Assembly (NCBI RefSeq): GCF_027595985.1
Contig: NC_073305.1
Coordinates: forward strand, 178,701,949-178,765,948
DNA length: 64,000 bases
Reading direction: 5' to 3'
Source: Sorex araneus
Taxonomy: Eukaryota; Chordata; Mammalia; Eulipotyphla; Soricidae
Made by a program: the position numbers and the translations under genes. Below, one piece after another: positions 35,281-46,650 of the stretch (the stretch's first letter is position 1; each line of letters opens with the position of its first letter). The notes under the pieces were generated by a model. That model saw nothing but the letters and a program-made list of their open reading frames with translations, did no database searches and was not told the origin of the DNA.

Positions 35281-35840
35281 TTTCAATTGGATGGCAGCTT
35301 TGGGGTGTGAATGTGACTGCCAAGACTTCCCGAACGAAGTACAGGGAGGTGAGGGGAGGTAGCCCATCCCGACCTTGAGAAAGCCTAGAGATTTCAGTCA
35401 CAAAACCCACATACCATATATCTTGGTGAGGTCCATTCTGAGACTGTAGAGTCAGGCCAGGGGTATGGTGGCGATTTTGGATTGTGGACACACGTGGTTG
35501 CGGGGAGCTCTGCTTGAATGGGCATCAGGCCAACCTGACCCCCTTTGTCTCCCCCCGATTTCCCCTGGTCTGTTCAGCCATGTGTGGGTCTGAGTCTAAT
35601 TGCGACTTTTGATCTCTTTTGAGATTTATCTATGAGTCTCTGAAATAAGGTCAGTAAGTGAGCTTGTATAGCTGAGCCAGAGGTGCTTTGTGAGTATGGC
35701 TCCCACACACCTAACTTTTGGCCATTTCGTTTCTTGTTAAACTTGGTCCCAAGTTGTTGGGGTCCAGCCAAAGGCACAGTGGCAATTTGGGGGTATGAGG
35801 AAGCCTGAAGGCACCATCAGACTGCTGATGCACTCGCCAC
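35281..35840. repeat. Unclassified repeat continuing the L1 3' UTR, related to 11461-11760
   Basis: See the copy at 11461-11760 for the shared motif order. Found directly next to a reverse L1 3' end, so it may be an upstream part of the same L1 subfamily. Confidence 0.45.
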
Positions 35841-36693
35841 ACAGGTACAGTACATACAACTTTCAAATGGAATAATATCCAGAAAGCACATGCTTTTCCA
35901 TGCTAAATAAGTGCAATGCTAGGTAAAGCCTGTAGACTCTACCTTTGTTGAGGTGGAACCATAACAGTCAAGAAGACACCTGTAGATAAGAACTTTCTCG
36001 GATAGCTTGGTTGTTGACCTAGTCTGAAAGCTTACACCACAAAAAGCAAGTCTCAAAAAATGTGGAGCAAATTTGTACTGTGGCACTGGCTTGGTGAGAA
36101 AAGAAAGCTCTTCCCACAAACACAGCTCCCCCGACAAATCTCAAGCAGCTATTTTTTTTTTTTTTTGCCAACCTCTTCCTTCTCTGTATGTAAGCTGGAG
36201 CTTGAGATAATGGGACTCTCAATCACATACCAGGTTAGCAGTGGTCATTGTGAGTGAGATCAAAACGGGACAGGCTCAGTCATGAAGTTCTGCCTTTCCC
36301 GTTCTAGGAAACGCCCTTTGAAGTGAAGAATGCAGAGCTGGGTTTGCAAATGTTGCTGTCCCACTCAGAGAAGTTAGTTAGATGATCCCAAACAGTAAGT
36401 GTAGCTGAACAGAGAGAAATCACTGGGCAGAGTGTATTTAGGCAGATTGGGAAACATTCATTTGAGTGAATGCAACATTTATTTTTAAGAATAAGCATGG
36501 TCAGACTCATGAAGTGAAAACTATATTTCTGGTTCAGCCATTCTTAAGCCCATTCTGAGGAAGCTAAATTATCACATCAGAAAGAACCAGAGACCTGATT
36601 TTGTGTGAAAGGTAAAGAAAGAAAAGCTAAAGGAAATGAGACTTTTAGATTCAAACTGGGGCATTATTGTACACAATCATTTAGACAATGAGT
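35841..36693. other. Unique sequence, no gene seen
   Basis: No exon or repeat recognised; a T-run at 36151-36166. Confidence 0.4.
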
Positions 36694-36695
36694 AC

Positions 36696-36872
36696 TGGGG
36701 CTGGCGAGATAGCACGGCTGGTAAGGCACTTGCCTTGCATGGGGCCAAACTGGGTTTAATTCCCACCATCCCACAGGTCCCTGAGTACCACCAGGAGTGA
36801 CCCCTGAACTGACCGCCAGAGATAAGCCCAAGCACTGCCTGGTGTGGCCCCAAAACCAAAAAAAGGAAAAAA
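36696..36872 (+). mobile_element. SOR-type SINE
   Basis: actggggctggcgagatagcacggctggtaaggcac head; aagcactgcctggtgtggccccaaaaccaaaaaaagg tail. Confidence 0.85.
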
Positions 36873-37361
36873 AGAAAATGGTGTAATTTTTTTTTTATTC
36901 TTTAAAAAATGTGTTTCTGGCATCTGAAGATAGCAAGGGATGGACTTTAAGTCTTAGGGGAGTTGTCTTAGGAAGATCATTAGCCCCTCTGATCTGACCA
37001 CTATGGAACATGTTTCATGATATCCGATGCTGTATATGTGGATTATGGAAACAATTGCTATGAATTGCTAGGGCCAAAGAGCCAAGACCATCCCTGGAAT
37101 TATAAGAAGGACAGATCCACCCTGAGAGCCGAACACTTCACTCAGGCACCCGAAGAGCTAACCAGGGCATAGGTTGCTGAAGCTCAATGCTGTTTTGAGT
37201 CTTTAAACCTTTCAAGAAGGAAAAGTCCAGGACAAGCAACTGCCTCACAGGCTCTGTGAGATCCTTTCCAGGTATTCATACTTCCCTAAGAAGAATGTTT
37301 AATTTCAGTTCAGTAAGAGTTGTTTTTCATTCTATATTTTTATTGAGGTAACATGATTTAT

Positions 37362-37412
37362 AATAGCACATATATAAATATATACATATAGATGAACACA
37401 TATACATATATC
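37362..37412. repeat. AT/AC microsatellite
   Basis: cacatatataaatatatacatatag ... cacatatacatatatc. Confidence 0.8.
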
Positions 37413-37419
37413 GTGGGGT

Positions 37420-38035
37420 ATTTGGGGATTTCTTTTTCTTTTTTGACACTCCAGGGTCTCTTACACACAAGGCATGATCTGTATCATGGAGCCACACTGC
37501 CAGCATCAGTAGCATTACTATACATTAGGTATCGAATGTTATTGCACCAAAGTGCTCACAGCGTTCCTTTCCAAAATTCTGAAACCTGCAGGGGACGGAA
37601 GTCTGGGCAAGAGAGTAGTTAGATAGGTTTCTGTAAGCTAGAGGCTAAAATGTAGAACTCAGGCAAACTGGGAGTGTGGGGATGGGAGTTGGGAGGAGGA
37701 GTCAGTTGGTTCCTGGAACTCTGGGCAACCTCAGGAAGGGGCGTCAGTGACAGGAGCTGCTAAAAGAGAGAGCGCTGGGGGGAAGCAGGATGAAGGGGAA
37801 AGAGATAAGAAAGCACATTGACTGGGCTTGTTTTTCTTGAATTTTGATTAGAATTCAAGGTCTCCCTGGGATGTCTAATATTGGTTTGAGCTGCCTTTCT
37901 AAGACCCTAGAGAAGAGAGGGGCTGATGACAAGTAAGGGGGAGGTTAAGGTACAGAAAAGACAGGAAACTGAGAAGAACGCACAAGGCAGAGAGAAGGGG
38001 GAAATGATAGTTTACACATGTAGTCTTTTGAGATT
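37420..38035. other. Mostly unique sequence
   Basis: 37430-37505 may be a short reverse C-type SINE; the remainder shows no exon or repeat family. Confidence 0.35.
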
Positions 38036-38037
38036 TA

Positions 38038-38206
38038 TTTTTATTCATACATTTATTGGTTTTAGAGACTCACCAGGCAGTATTCAGGGTTTGAGTTCAG
38101 GGATCATTCCTGGAAGGCTCAGAGGACCTTGTTGGGTGTGGGGGGTGAACCCAGGTTAACTGAGTGCAAGGCATGTGCCCTGCCTCCTGCACTATCACTT
38201 GGCCCA
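38038..38206 (-). mobile_element. SOR-type SINE, diverged
   Basis: ggttttagagactcaccaggcagtattcagggtttgag to ctgcactatcacttggccc. Confidence 0.72.
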
Positions 38207-38786
38207 ACTGAGCCTTAAAAAAACATTTGGAATAAAATAATAGGGAAATAATGTAATTTTCTTTGTATATACGGTACAAAAAGATGCTGGCAAGTGTCAC
38301 TAAAAGGAATATCTTCATTCAAGAATTAACTACACACATGCCACTAAGTTCTTCTGGTTCTTTGAATACTTAGAACACGATCCCCAATCACCTTTTCCAG
38401 GTTTCAAGGGCCTATGGTTTTCAGGAAGAATAACAATTTTGATCCTAAAGTGGTACCCTTGAGTGTGATAGAAAAAATGGAGAACAGTGTTAATGGCTTT
38501 CAAGTTATATTCTCCTAGACATCAAAGTACATTCAATTAAGTAAAAAAAAAAGGAAATTAAATTTTTAGGTTAAAGGTTTATATACTTTAGCAGGAGCGA
38601 TTTAAAGTTTCTTTAGCTTGAAACTTTGACTCAGTTGATAGGGGCCTAAATCAGGCCTAAATGCACAGGAAGCAGCTCAACTCTGTTCTATGCGATAAGG
38701 TAACGCCTTTCTCTGAGCACAAATTGTATGAGTATTTTTTGACTTATATTCTCAGATTCTCCACTTTTAAAAACTTAACCGGAGGA

Positions 38787-38960
38787 GGGGCCGGAGCGAT
38801 AGCACAGCGGGTAGGGCGTTTGCCTTGCACGCGGCCGACCTGGGTTCGATCCCCGGCATCCCATATGGTCCCCCAAGCACCGCCAGGAGTAATTCCTGAG
38901 TGCAAAGCCAGGAGTAACCCCTGAGCATCGCTGGGTGTGACCCGAAAACCAAAAAAAAAA
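38787..38960 (+). mobile_element. SOR-type SINE, young, 18-bp target duplication
   Basis: Flanked by exact aaaaacttaaccggagga (38769-38786 and 38961-38978). The sequence looks like the family consensus, with intact A- and B-box-like parts (tagcacagcgggtagggcg, gggttcgatcc), ending gggtgtgacccgaaaacc-A(n). Confidence 0.97.
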
Positions 38961-39242
38961 AAAAACTTAACCGGAGGATGTAAAGGCATGGTTATTTTCC
39001 AAAGGGTTGCGGGGATTTTTAAGTTTCTCAAAAAGAATTCACTGAGCTACTGAGATATGTCTTCATTCATTTATGCTGATTATGCTCAAGCTATGAAAAG
39101 AAAGAACTCAACAGCCACAGGTGGAGAATGTTGTGGATAGAAAGGGTGGTGTGTGAAGAGTTGAGAGACACAGATTCTGGTCCTGTGCCTCTAGCCACGT
39201 GACCACCTATGAATTTCCTAAGCCATTGGGGTCTCAATATTT

Positions 39243-39271
39243 TATTATGTTATTATTATTATTATTATTAT
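39243..39271. repeat. (TTA)n microsatellite
   Basis: ttattatgttattattattattattattatt. Confidence 0.9.
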
Positions 39272-39280
39272 TCAAAAGTG

Positions 39281-39416
39281 GGCTGGAGTGATAGCACAGC
39301 GGTAGGGCATTCGCCTTTCATGTAGACGACCCGTGTTCAATTCTTCAGCCCCTTTCGGAGAGCCAGGCAAGCTACTGAGAGTATCACGCCCGCACGGCAG
39401 AGCCTGGCAAGCTACG
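39281..39416 (+). mobile_element. B-type SINE, 3'-truncated
   Basis: gggctggagtgatagcacagcggtagggc ... ctttcggagagccaggcaagctactgagagtatcacgcccgcacggcagagcctggcaagctac, then lost. It is followed by a 22-bp tandem duplication containing ctctactgtagag. Confidence 0.85.
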
Positions 39417-39535
39417 CTCTACTGTAGAGTCATAATGCTCTACTGTAGAGTCACATCCTAGGGCAACAGCTACTGATCCTATTAGCCCATTAAATGCTGA
39501 GCCATTTGGGTTGTTCTGGAAAACCTGAAAAAAAA

Positions 39536-39677
39536 AATGAGGGGCCACATGCAGCAATGCTCAGGGGCTGTTCTCGGCGTCATGCTCTAAGGTGAGGGAA
39601 CCATTCACTGCTGAGAATGGAACCCAAGCCTGCTTGTTAACCATGCGCTCCGAGCTATAGAGACGCCTCTCTGGTCC
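39536..39677 (-). mobile_element. Old SOR-like SINE
   Basis: ggggccacatgcagcaatgctcaggggctg to ctatagagacgcctctctggtcc; diverged reverse copy. Confidence 0.6.
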
Positions 39678-40147
39678 AAAACAATAGGAATGCTTCGGAC
39701 GTTCTGATTCTAAGTTCTAACCATTATGTTCACTTTTTTTTTCCTTTGAGTTACTTTATTGAGCAGGCCAGTTAACAATAGAAGCAAATATGATATCTTG
39801 GAAGGCTTAACAGTCACTGTTCAAATAATGTTCATTATTGCTGGAAAGCTACACCCCAGGCATTCAGTGAGGCCATATGCTTGGAAAAATATAGTGTCTA
39901 TATTTATGGGTTTCTAGTGGGGAAAATACGGAGAAATACTCAGGAAATTCAAACAGTGTGATAATGGCTATCATTCAGTACATTTAGGGAGCTGTGGGCT
40001 TCCTTAGGAGAGGCACCAAAGAGGAAATCAAGGACAATTTCCTGGTGGCTATGACAGCTCAAGGGAGAGATGCAGGATGTATAGGAGTAAGTGAGAATGG
40101 GAGAAAAAAATACAGGCAGAGTAAATCATATATCTATTTCATTTGTT

Positions 40148-40405
40148 TTTTGGTGGGGAGAGGACTCCCAAGTGATGGGGACCATGGGGTCCTACCGGTG
40201 ATTCTCATTGAACCAGGGTGGGGGGTCAATGCAAGGGCCCAGGGATGTGCTACCGCTCAGGCCCTGCAGTGCTGGGAATACCCGTATCCTTCTGCATGAG
40301 CTGGAGGAGGAGGGGTGTCAGGGCCGCAGCTGGTGATGCTCAGGAGACTTAGGTCAGCTCCAACACATGCGAGCACACCCTAACCACCGTACGATCTCCT
40401 TGCCC
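40148..40405 (-). mobile_element. Two old SOR-like SINE fragments
   Basis: 40148-40264 (ends gctaccgctcaggccc) and about 40305-40405 (ggtgatgctcaggagac ... gtacgatctccttgccc). Low similarity, but motif order preserved. Confidence 0.5.
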
Positions 40406-40697
40406 ACCTTGCTTAGGTTCACACAGATGTAGAAGCCTTGAGAGCAACTCAATTTGGTGGGAACACAGTCAGTATAGAATGTGAGTGGGAAAGTTAGGAA
40501 TATAAGAATGATAATTTAAGTGGGTTTTTTTTTATTCCCTTGAGACGGAGTTTTCTTCTTGCATCATGATGACTGGACATGGGTAAGACAAAGGCTAGAG
40601 GCATGGCTTGGGGCAAGAGGGTAGTTATCCATGATGAGAAAAGGGAGATGATGCGAAGAGAACTAGATCTTTGAGTAGACTCAAAAAGATCAAGAAG

Positions 40698-40889
40698 AGG
40701 GGCCAGAGAGATAGTACAGTGGGTAGGGTGCTTGCACGGCATATGGCCAATCAGGGTTCGATTCCCAGCATCTCATATGGTCCTCTAAACATTCCCGGAG
40801 TGATTTCTAAGTGCAGAGCCAGGAGCAATTCCTCAGCACCTCTGGCTGTGGCCCATAAACCACCTCCCCCCGCCAAAAAAAAAAAAAGA
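40698..40889 (+). mobile_element. SOR-type SINE with target duplication
   Basis: Flanked by atcaagaag (40689-40697 and 40890-40898). The tail carries extra cacctccccccgcc before the A-run. Confidence 0.88.
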
Positions 40890-41001
40890 AATCAAGAAGA
40901 AAAATTCAGGAGTGTTGGATCAAATAGAAGACAGAGAAAGAGAGCTAGTCAAGGCTGAGGGTTGGATTAAAAAATTTATTTTTTATCTGTACAATGACAT
41001 G

Positions 41002-41248
41002 GGCTGGAGCAACAGCACAGTGGTTGGGCGTTTGCCTTTCACACGGCCAACCCGAGTTTGATTCCTCCACCCCTCTTGGAGAGCCCGGCAAGCTATTGAG
41101 AGTATCGAGCCTGCACAGCAGACCCTGGCAAGCTACCCGTGCATATTGGATATGCCAAAAAGACTAACAATAAGTCTCTCAACAAGAGACGTTACTGGTG
41201 CCCGCTCAAACAAATTGAAGAGCAACAGGATGACGGTGAGAGTGACAG
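41002..41248 (+). mobile_element. B-type SINE (RTE-tailed), full length with 12-bp target duplication
   Basis: Flanked by tacaatgacatg (40990-41001 and 41249-41260). Shows all parts: tRNA-like head, ctcttggagagcccggcaagc body, gtgcatattggatatgcc, and the RTE-like tail agagacgttactggtgcccgctcaaacaaattgaagagcaacaggatgacg. About 247 bp. Confidence 0.95.
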
Positions 41249-41260
41249 TACAATGACATG

Positions 41261-42455
41261 AATGGTGATGCCATTTGCTGCAGTAGAAAGCAGACTGAGT
41301 AGGTCTGAACAAATAAATGAACTTTGGACAAGTTGAACTTAAGCCTATTAGTGTACCACTAATAACCCTCATGAAACAGTTATTGAAGGGCTGAACCTGC
41401 AAATAAAAAATGTCTAGTAGGTGTCTGGAAATATAGATTCCCTTAGCCAAGACTTAGAAGCAGGGTCTAGGCTGGACAGCTCTACTTTCTAATTCTTTAA
41501 TGAAGATGGAAGTTAGTGCCCTCAGGTTGGTTGTAGAGCAGAAACAAGGTGCCTAGGAGCCGAACAGAGCTTAATGACCTCTCAGAGCAGACAGAGGAAA
41601 GACGCCCTTCCCAGAGTCTGGGCGATAGCGGCAGTTAAACAGGACCAGTGATGAAATTCTGAAGCAGTGAGAGCAGAGCTGTTTTGGTTACTCTTGCCTG
41701 CTGTGGTCTGAAATGCACCTCTCTAATATTCCTGTGTCGAAGCCCCGATTCACCAAGTAAATATGTCCATAGACAGGGTCTTTGGGATGTAATTAAGCTT
41801 AGTGAGGTGAGGTTGGAAGGGAGGAGTCCTGTGTGGAGCGGGAATGTGGCCTGATGGAAGCAGAGAGGTCTCATCTGCCCCGTGAGGTGCCCGGGGAAGG
41901 CTCACAGTGCTCCCAGCCCAGAAGGGAGCCCACACTAGAACTTGGCGACTCAGGTCCCTGCTTCTGTGACTTCTAGCCTCCATGGGAAAATGAATTTCTG
42001 TTGTTCATACGCCCAGCCTATTTCATGCGGGCAGCCTGAGGGAAGCCCCTGCACAGCATGGAAGATGGTTCTAGCAAATTGGTTTCTTTATTTCTTTTTT
42101 AGTGAATTGATGAATGAGTCCTGGTGTGTGCATGGATATATTGTTCCTTGAGTGATGTTGATTGTTAAGGAGGGGCTGGGGAGTGTATCTGGCTAGCATT
42201 GGGGTCCTGTGTGTCTAGGGAAACGTCCTGAGTCAGTACATACATGAGGAGGAGAAGATCAGAGCAAAACTCGTGATACATAAAATCCCTTTTCTGCCAT
42301 TTGGCTTGGTGCGGCTCTGCCATTGGGCATGATTCCTGGTATATCATGTGGGATGTCCTGGTTTAATATAACACAGGGCTATTTGGATTGATATGAATTT
42401 TGATGTGATCTGCCTCTTGCTCTTCACAGCAAAATAATCCCTTACACTGTCAATA
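41261..42455. other. Unique sequence, no gene seen
   Basis: Around 41700-42150 the composition is more GC-rich, with no exon or repeat recognised. 42165-42360 may hold a degraded SINE. Confidence 0.35.
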
Positions 42456-42459
42456 AGAT

Positions 42460-42633
42460 TATTTTTTTTGCTTTTTGGGTCACACCCAGCAATGCACAAG
42501 GGTTACTCCTGGCTCTGCACTCAGGAATTACCCCTGGTGGTGCTCAGGGGACCATATGGGATGCTGGGAATCGAACACGGATTGGTCATGTACAAGGCAA
42601 ATGCCCTACCCGCTATGCTATCGCTCCAGCCCC
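42460..42633 (-). mobile_element. SOR-type SINE
   Basis: tttttttgctttttgggtcacacccagcaatgcac to gctatgctatcgctccagcccc; caataagatt / caatgagatt flank it as a degenerate duplication. Confidence 0.9.
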
Positions 42634-42763
42634 TGCCAATGAGATTTCTAAAATAAATAACAGATAAAGGGAAGAATAAGGACAGAAAAATTGGGATTCC
42701 TTTATACTGTTTCTTTATAGAAAGTCATATGTTCACTCCTTTATACTATTTCTTTATATTCCT

Positions 42764-42833
42764 TTATATATATTCTGATGTATATATGTATATATATACT
42801 TATGTATATATATATATATACCTATATATATAA
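42764..42833. repeat. AT microsatellite
   Basis: (TA)n with GTA and CCTA interruptions. Confidence 0.9.
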
Positions 42834-43422
42834 AGGTAGGAGAGGTAAATTGTATTAAGTCATTCTAAAGTATTAGAAACTAAATTTTCCAATAAAGCAA
42901 GATGAAAATGACTCAATTGAATTAATTCAATTTGAATCCCTGATGAATTTTCAGTAGAGGGCAGGCATGGTCTGAAGACCTTTACTCTATCCTTAGGGCG
43001 GGGGGAAGGAAGAAAATAGTACTTGAACTATCCAGAGGATAGACTTTTGGGGGTCAGGATCTTGGTAGGGGGTGGGAGTGGATTTGTGGTTTAAAAATCA
43101 TACCCCACCCATATTCTAATATTTCTTGAGTGGCAACAGGAAGAAAAGACTAAGAAAAAGCCAAAGAATTCTAATTATATTGGGTGTTTTGTTAACTTGT
43201 ATATCAGCAGCTAACACTCGATCTTGGAAAGACAAAGAATAAATATGCCTGAACAGAATGTTAGCAAAACTCTTTGATCCTGAGAGAACTCTTTGTGAGA
43301 GAAAGATAGAACTGTCTTTGGACACTGTGGCCAAGTGTGCCTGTGTCCTGGCTGGCCGTGAGATGGTTGGGAAATGGGGTAACTGTGTTACGGTTAGTAA
43401 GAGGTCTCGGGCCATCCTACTA

Positions 43423-43565
43423 GGGTTAAGGAATGGCTCAAATGGTAGAGCACAGGTATGTTGAGGTGCAAGGTTCTGGGTAGGATCCCACATACTCCCC
43501 GGCTCTCCTGGAACTACCAGGTATGACCCTGGTGGTACCTAAGCACTATTAGGATCCAGCCCCTG
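43423..43565 (+). mobile_element. Old SOR-like SINE
   Basis: gggttaaggaatggctcaaatggtagagcacaggtatg ... gaactaccaggtatgaccctggtggtacctaagcac. Confidence 0.55.
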
Positions 43566-43861
43566 CATAAATGGGTTAGAAATTTCATCATTCGAGCACA
43601 AAGGTAACTTTCTGGTCAATCTATGATTTGAGTAGGTTGCTACAAGGGCATCGCCATGGGCTGAATTTCTCAAACTACATTTAATAATATGTATATACAC
43701 TGGGTAGAGATTATTTTCACATCCTAAAAAGAAATATCAAAGTTCACTTGGAAAAAATACTGGGGAGATAACCCAAGTCTCAAAAAAATAGGCTGTTAAA
43801 AAAATAAAAACTTAGGAGAGTCTTCATTTTTCTTCCTTATTAGAGACAAGTGGATGGTTTT

Positions 43862-43942
43862 TTTTTGGGGGGGGGTAGTGACAAAGCCCAAGGTCTCACC
43901 AATGCAAGTCAGATGCTCAGCAAATAAGACACATTCCTGGCT
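43862..43942 (-). mobile_element. Short tRNA-like SINE fragment (C type)
   Basis: T/G-rich start then gtgacaaagcccaaggtctcaccaatgcaagtcagatgctcagc on +. Confidence 0.45.
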
Positions 43943-43944
43943 CT

Positions 43945-44726
43945 GATGTAGAAGCAAATAGAAGTGTCAAACATATGGTCTAAGACCAGCTCTCCCACTG
44001 AGAACATAGAAGCCAAAGATGACCGCTTTGAACATTAGTAAGTCTTGTGTCTCAGAACGAGGGGGCCAATTTTAGTAAGCATATGCTATTTTGAAAATGT
44101 TTCTACAGTTATTTTCTCTTGTATTTCTGTTGGAGGGTTGTTGCGTTTATGAGTGTTCAAAACTTTTAATGGAGTTAGAAACGCTGCTTGGCCCTAGTTT
44201 TATCTGGTTATGGATGAAAAATTCAGAGCTCTCTTGTGAACCCTGCTGCCAAAATTTCAGGCTTAATCCTTCAGATAGTATGAATATGAATTTTGATTTT
44301 AGGGCTTAAGTCAATGTGAAGATAAAAATATACTCATTTGATGAAACAATTTTGAAATGGCAGACTATATCATGGAAGGTTAGCTTTTGGAGATCATTTT
44401 CCAGATAGGATATTATTTTGTTCTCTTTAAGTATCTGGACAACTAAATTAGCCAATAGTTGATCACAAAATAGGACCAGGAACAGTCAGAGCAAGGTCTT
44501 TAGAAAATTCTCAAATTACCTTGATATAAAGCCTATCCTTAAGGAGGTTCTGAGCAGCATGAGGGAATTAAATTTTATGACTGGAGTCAGAGATAGTATG
44601 GGGTAAGCATTTACCTCATATGAGGTTAAGTTTATTCCTACTCCCTCCTCCCCCTCCTCCCCCCTACATCCACTTCCACGTTCAGTTTGATCATCAACTC
44701 TGCATATGGTTCCCAATAACTTTCTT
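43945..44726. other. Unique sequence, no gene seen
   Basis: No repeat or exon recognised, apart from a possible degraded SINE at 44580-44640. Confidence 0.4.
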
Positions 44727-45165
44727 TTTTTAATTTTTAAAAATTTTATTGAATCACCGTGAGATAGTTACAAGCTTTCATGTTTGGGTTATAATCTCAC
44801 AATGATCAAACACCCATCCCTCCACCAGTGCACATTCCCCACCACCAATATCCCGGGTATACCCCCTCTTTTCCACACTCCCCCTGCCTCAGTGGAAGAC
44901 AACATTCCCCATACTCTCTCTCTACCTTTGGGCATTATGGCTTGCAACACAGACACTGAGAGATCACCATGTTTGGTCCAGTATCTACTTTCGGCACACA
45001 TCTCCCATCCCGACTGATTCCTCCAGTCATCATTTTCTTAGTGATCCCTTCTCTATTCCATCTGCCTTCTCCCCTCTACTCATGAAGCAGTCTTCCAGCT
45101 GTAGGGCAATCCCCCTGGCCCTTGTGTCTACTGTCCTTGGGTGTCAGCCTCAGAGGTGACTCTGT
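44727..45165 (-). mobile_element. L1 3' UTR copy, reverse
   Basis: aaaattttattgaatcaccgtgagatagttacaagctttcatg, caaacacccatccctccaccagtgcacattccccaccaccaatatcc: the complement of 1360-1823, and similar over its whole length. Confidence 0.85.
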
Positions 45166-45769
45166 GAGCTAGGTATGGTTCCAAGTCCAATCTCTCCCTC
45201 TCCCTCCCAAATATACAACTCACTCTATTCCAGGAAGAATTTAATGAGAGCATGAGAAAGACCACTGGGGTTCAGAGAATTGCAAATTCTCTCTGAATGT
45301 GGAATAAAGGAAGGTGTTATGGGTATTATAGTATTCAAACTGAGCCTTAAAAAGGGGAAATCTTTATCCGGACAAACGAATAAAATGGTCCTCAGCAAAG
45401 AATGTCATCAGGAACGTTGGGCTTATTTTGAATATCAAGTCTTCATTTGGCTGAAGCTTAAGTGAGTCACTGATGGGAAGCCTGAGAGGAGATAGTTATG
45501 GGAGAGAGGAAAGTCTGACATCTGGAGAAGCGATGGTCCGCGTGAAGAAAGCTTGTCCTGAGAAATGAATCCAGAACTCTCCAAACCAAGGGAGTGAAAG
45601 GCAGAAAGAACTGAAAAGTATGGTTAAGAAGAAGGAGGGTGAAGAGGGCCAAGAAGTCTCTTCAGCACTAAAGAGGGGCTGAAAGAGGGGGACAGAAGTG
45701 AGACAGCAAGGGAGAGGTTGCCAAGCTCTAGAATGTTCCAGAATGTGGAGAGCAAAAGAAGGAGTTAGT

Positions 45770-45927
45770 GGGGCCGGAGTGATAGCACAGCGGGTAGGGC
45801 GTTTGCCTTGCACACGGCCGACCCAGGTTCGATCCCCGGCATCCCATATGGTCCCCCAAGCACCGCCAGGAGTAATTCCTGAGAGCATCGCTGGGTGTGA
45901 CCCAAAAAGAAAAAAAAACAAACAAAG
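45770..45927 (+). mobile_element. SOR-type SINE with 13-bp target duplication and internal deletion
   Basis: Flanked by agaaggagttagt (45757-45769 and 45928-45940). Near-consensus, but about 20 bp (tgcagagccaggagtaaccc) is missing between 'attcctgag' and 'agcatcgctgg'. Confidence 0.94.
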
Positions 45928-45944
45928 AGAAGGAGTTAGTAAGT

Positions 45945-46440
45945 CAACTGAGATTTTAATCTGAGTAATCGGAGGAATAGTGATACTGTTCACAGAAGGG
46001 GAGATGAGAGGAATAGCATGTTTGGGAGAGAATGGTGACAGGTTTTTGTTTTGCTCACTATTTTCTATTTGAGTAGCTTTGCACTGCAACACTCCAAGTT
46101 TCCTCTGTGCAGGGTTATCATTCACCATAGGCCTATCTATTAACTTCACCACTAAAATTTCTGATCTGTCTTCTCCATACAATTGACTCTTTTCATCCAT
46201 TGTAACTCCTCCCTTTCCCCCTTCCTTTTTGGAGACCACAGATTTGGTTTTACAGGCCCAAAACTTACTTCTGTTTTGTCCAGTTTGTTTGTTTGCTTTA
46301 TCTATTACCAATGTGAGTGAGATCATAAAGTGTCTGGCTGCTTTCATTTACTGCAATGCTCTGCTGATTCATCTATGCTGTCACAAATGACAGGGTTTCA
46401 TTTTGCCTTTTTGATAGCTGTATAGTATTTCCGTCACATA
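45945..46440 (-). mobile_element. L1 3' fragment, reverse
   Basis: The complement reads as L1 3' UTR: gagatcataaagtgtctggctgctttcatttactgcaatgctctgc and tttttggagaccacagatttggttttacaggcccaaaac. A 283-codon reverse open frame here comes from this L1 plus the SINE at 45770. Confidence 0.7.
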
Positions 46441-46454
46441 CATATCATGATTTT

Positions 46455-46650
46455 CATGTCTGTATGTAGTTGCTGGAGCTCAAACCCAGGGTCTAGACAT
46501 GTGAGACGAGTGTCACTAAGCCTTTAATCCAGCTCTCCAGTACATTTGTGGGATCACTCCTGGCAGTGCTCGGGGAACTGTGCAGTGCTAGGAATCAAAC
46601 CCAGGGCTGCTGCATGCAGAGTATGCACTCCAGCCTTCTGCTCCAGCTCC
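46455..46650 (-). mobile_element. C-type plus old SOR-like SINE fragments
   Basis: 46455-46535 is a short tRNA-like fragment; 46540-46650 (gggatcactcctggcagtgctcggggaactgtgcagtgctaggaatcaaacccagggctgc) is SOR-like. The last clear SINE before the ESR1 desert. Confidence 0.6.

Noticed and set aside
38787-38960. Regularly recurring ~170-bp units considered as CRISPR or satellite
   Set aside because: Dispersed in both orientations with target duplications and A-tails; these are SINEs in a mammalian genome.
45496-46347. 283-codon reverse-strand open frame, the second longest in the window
   Set aside because: It reads through an L1 3' UTR fragment, a SOR SINE and flanking DNA; no domain and no gene-like continuity.
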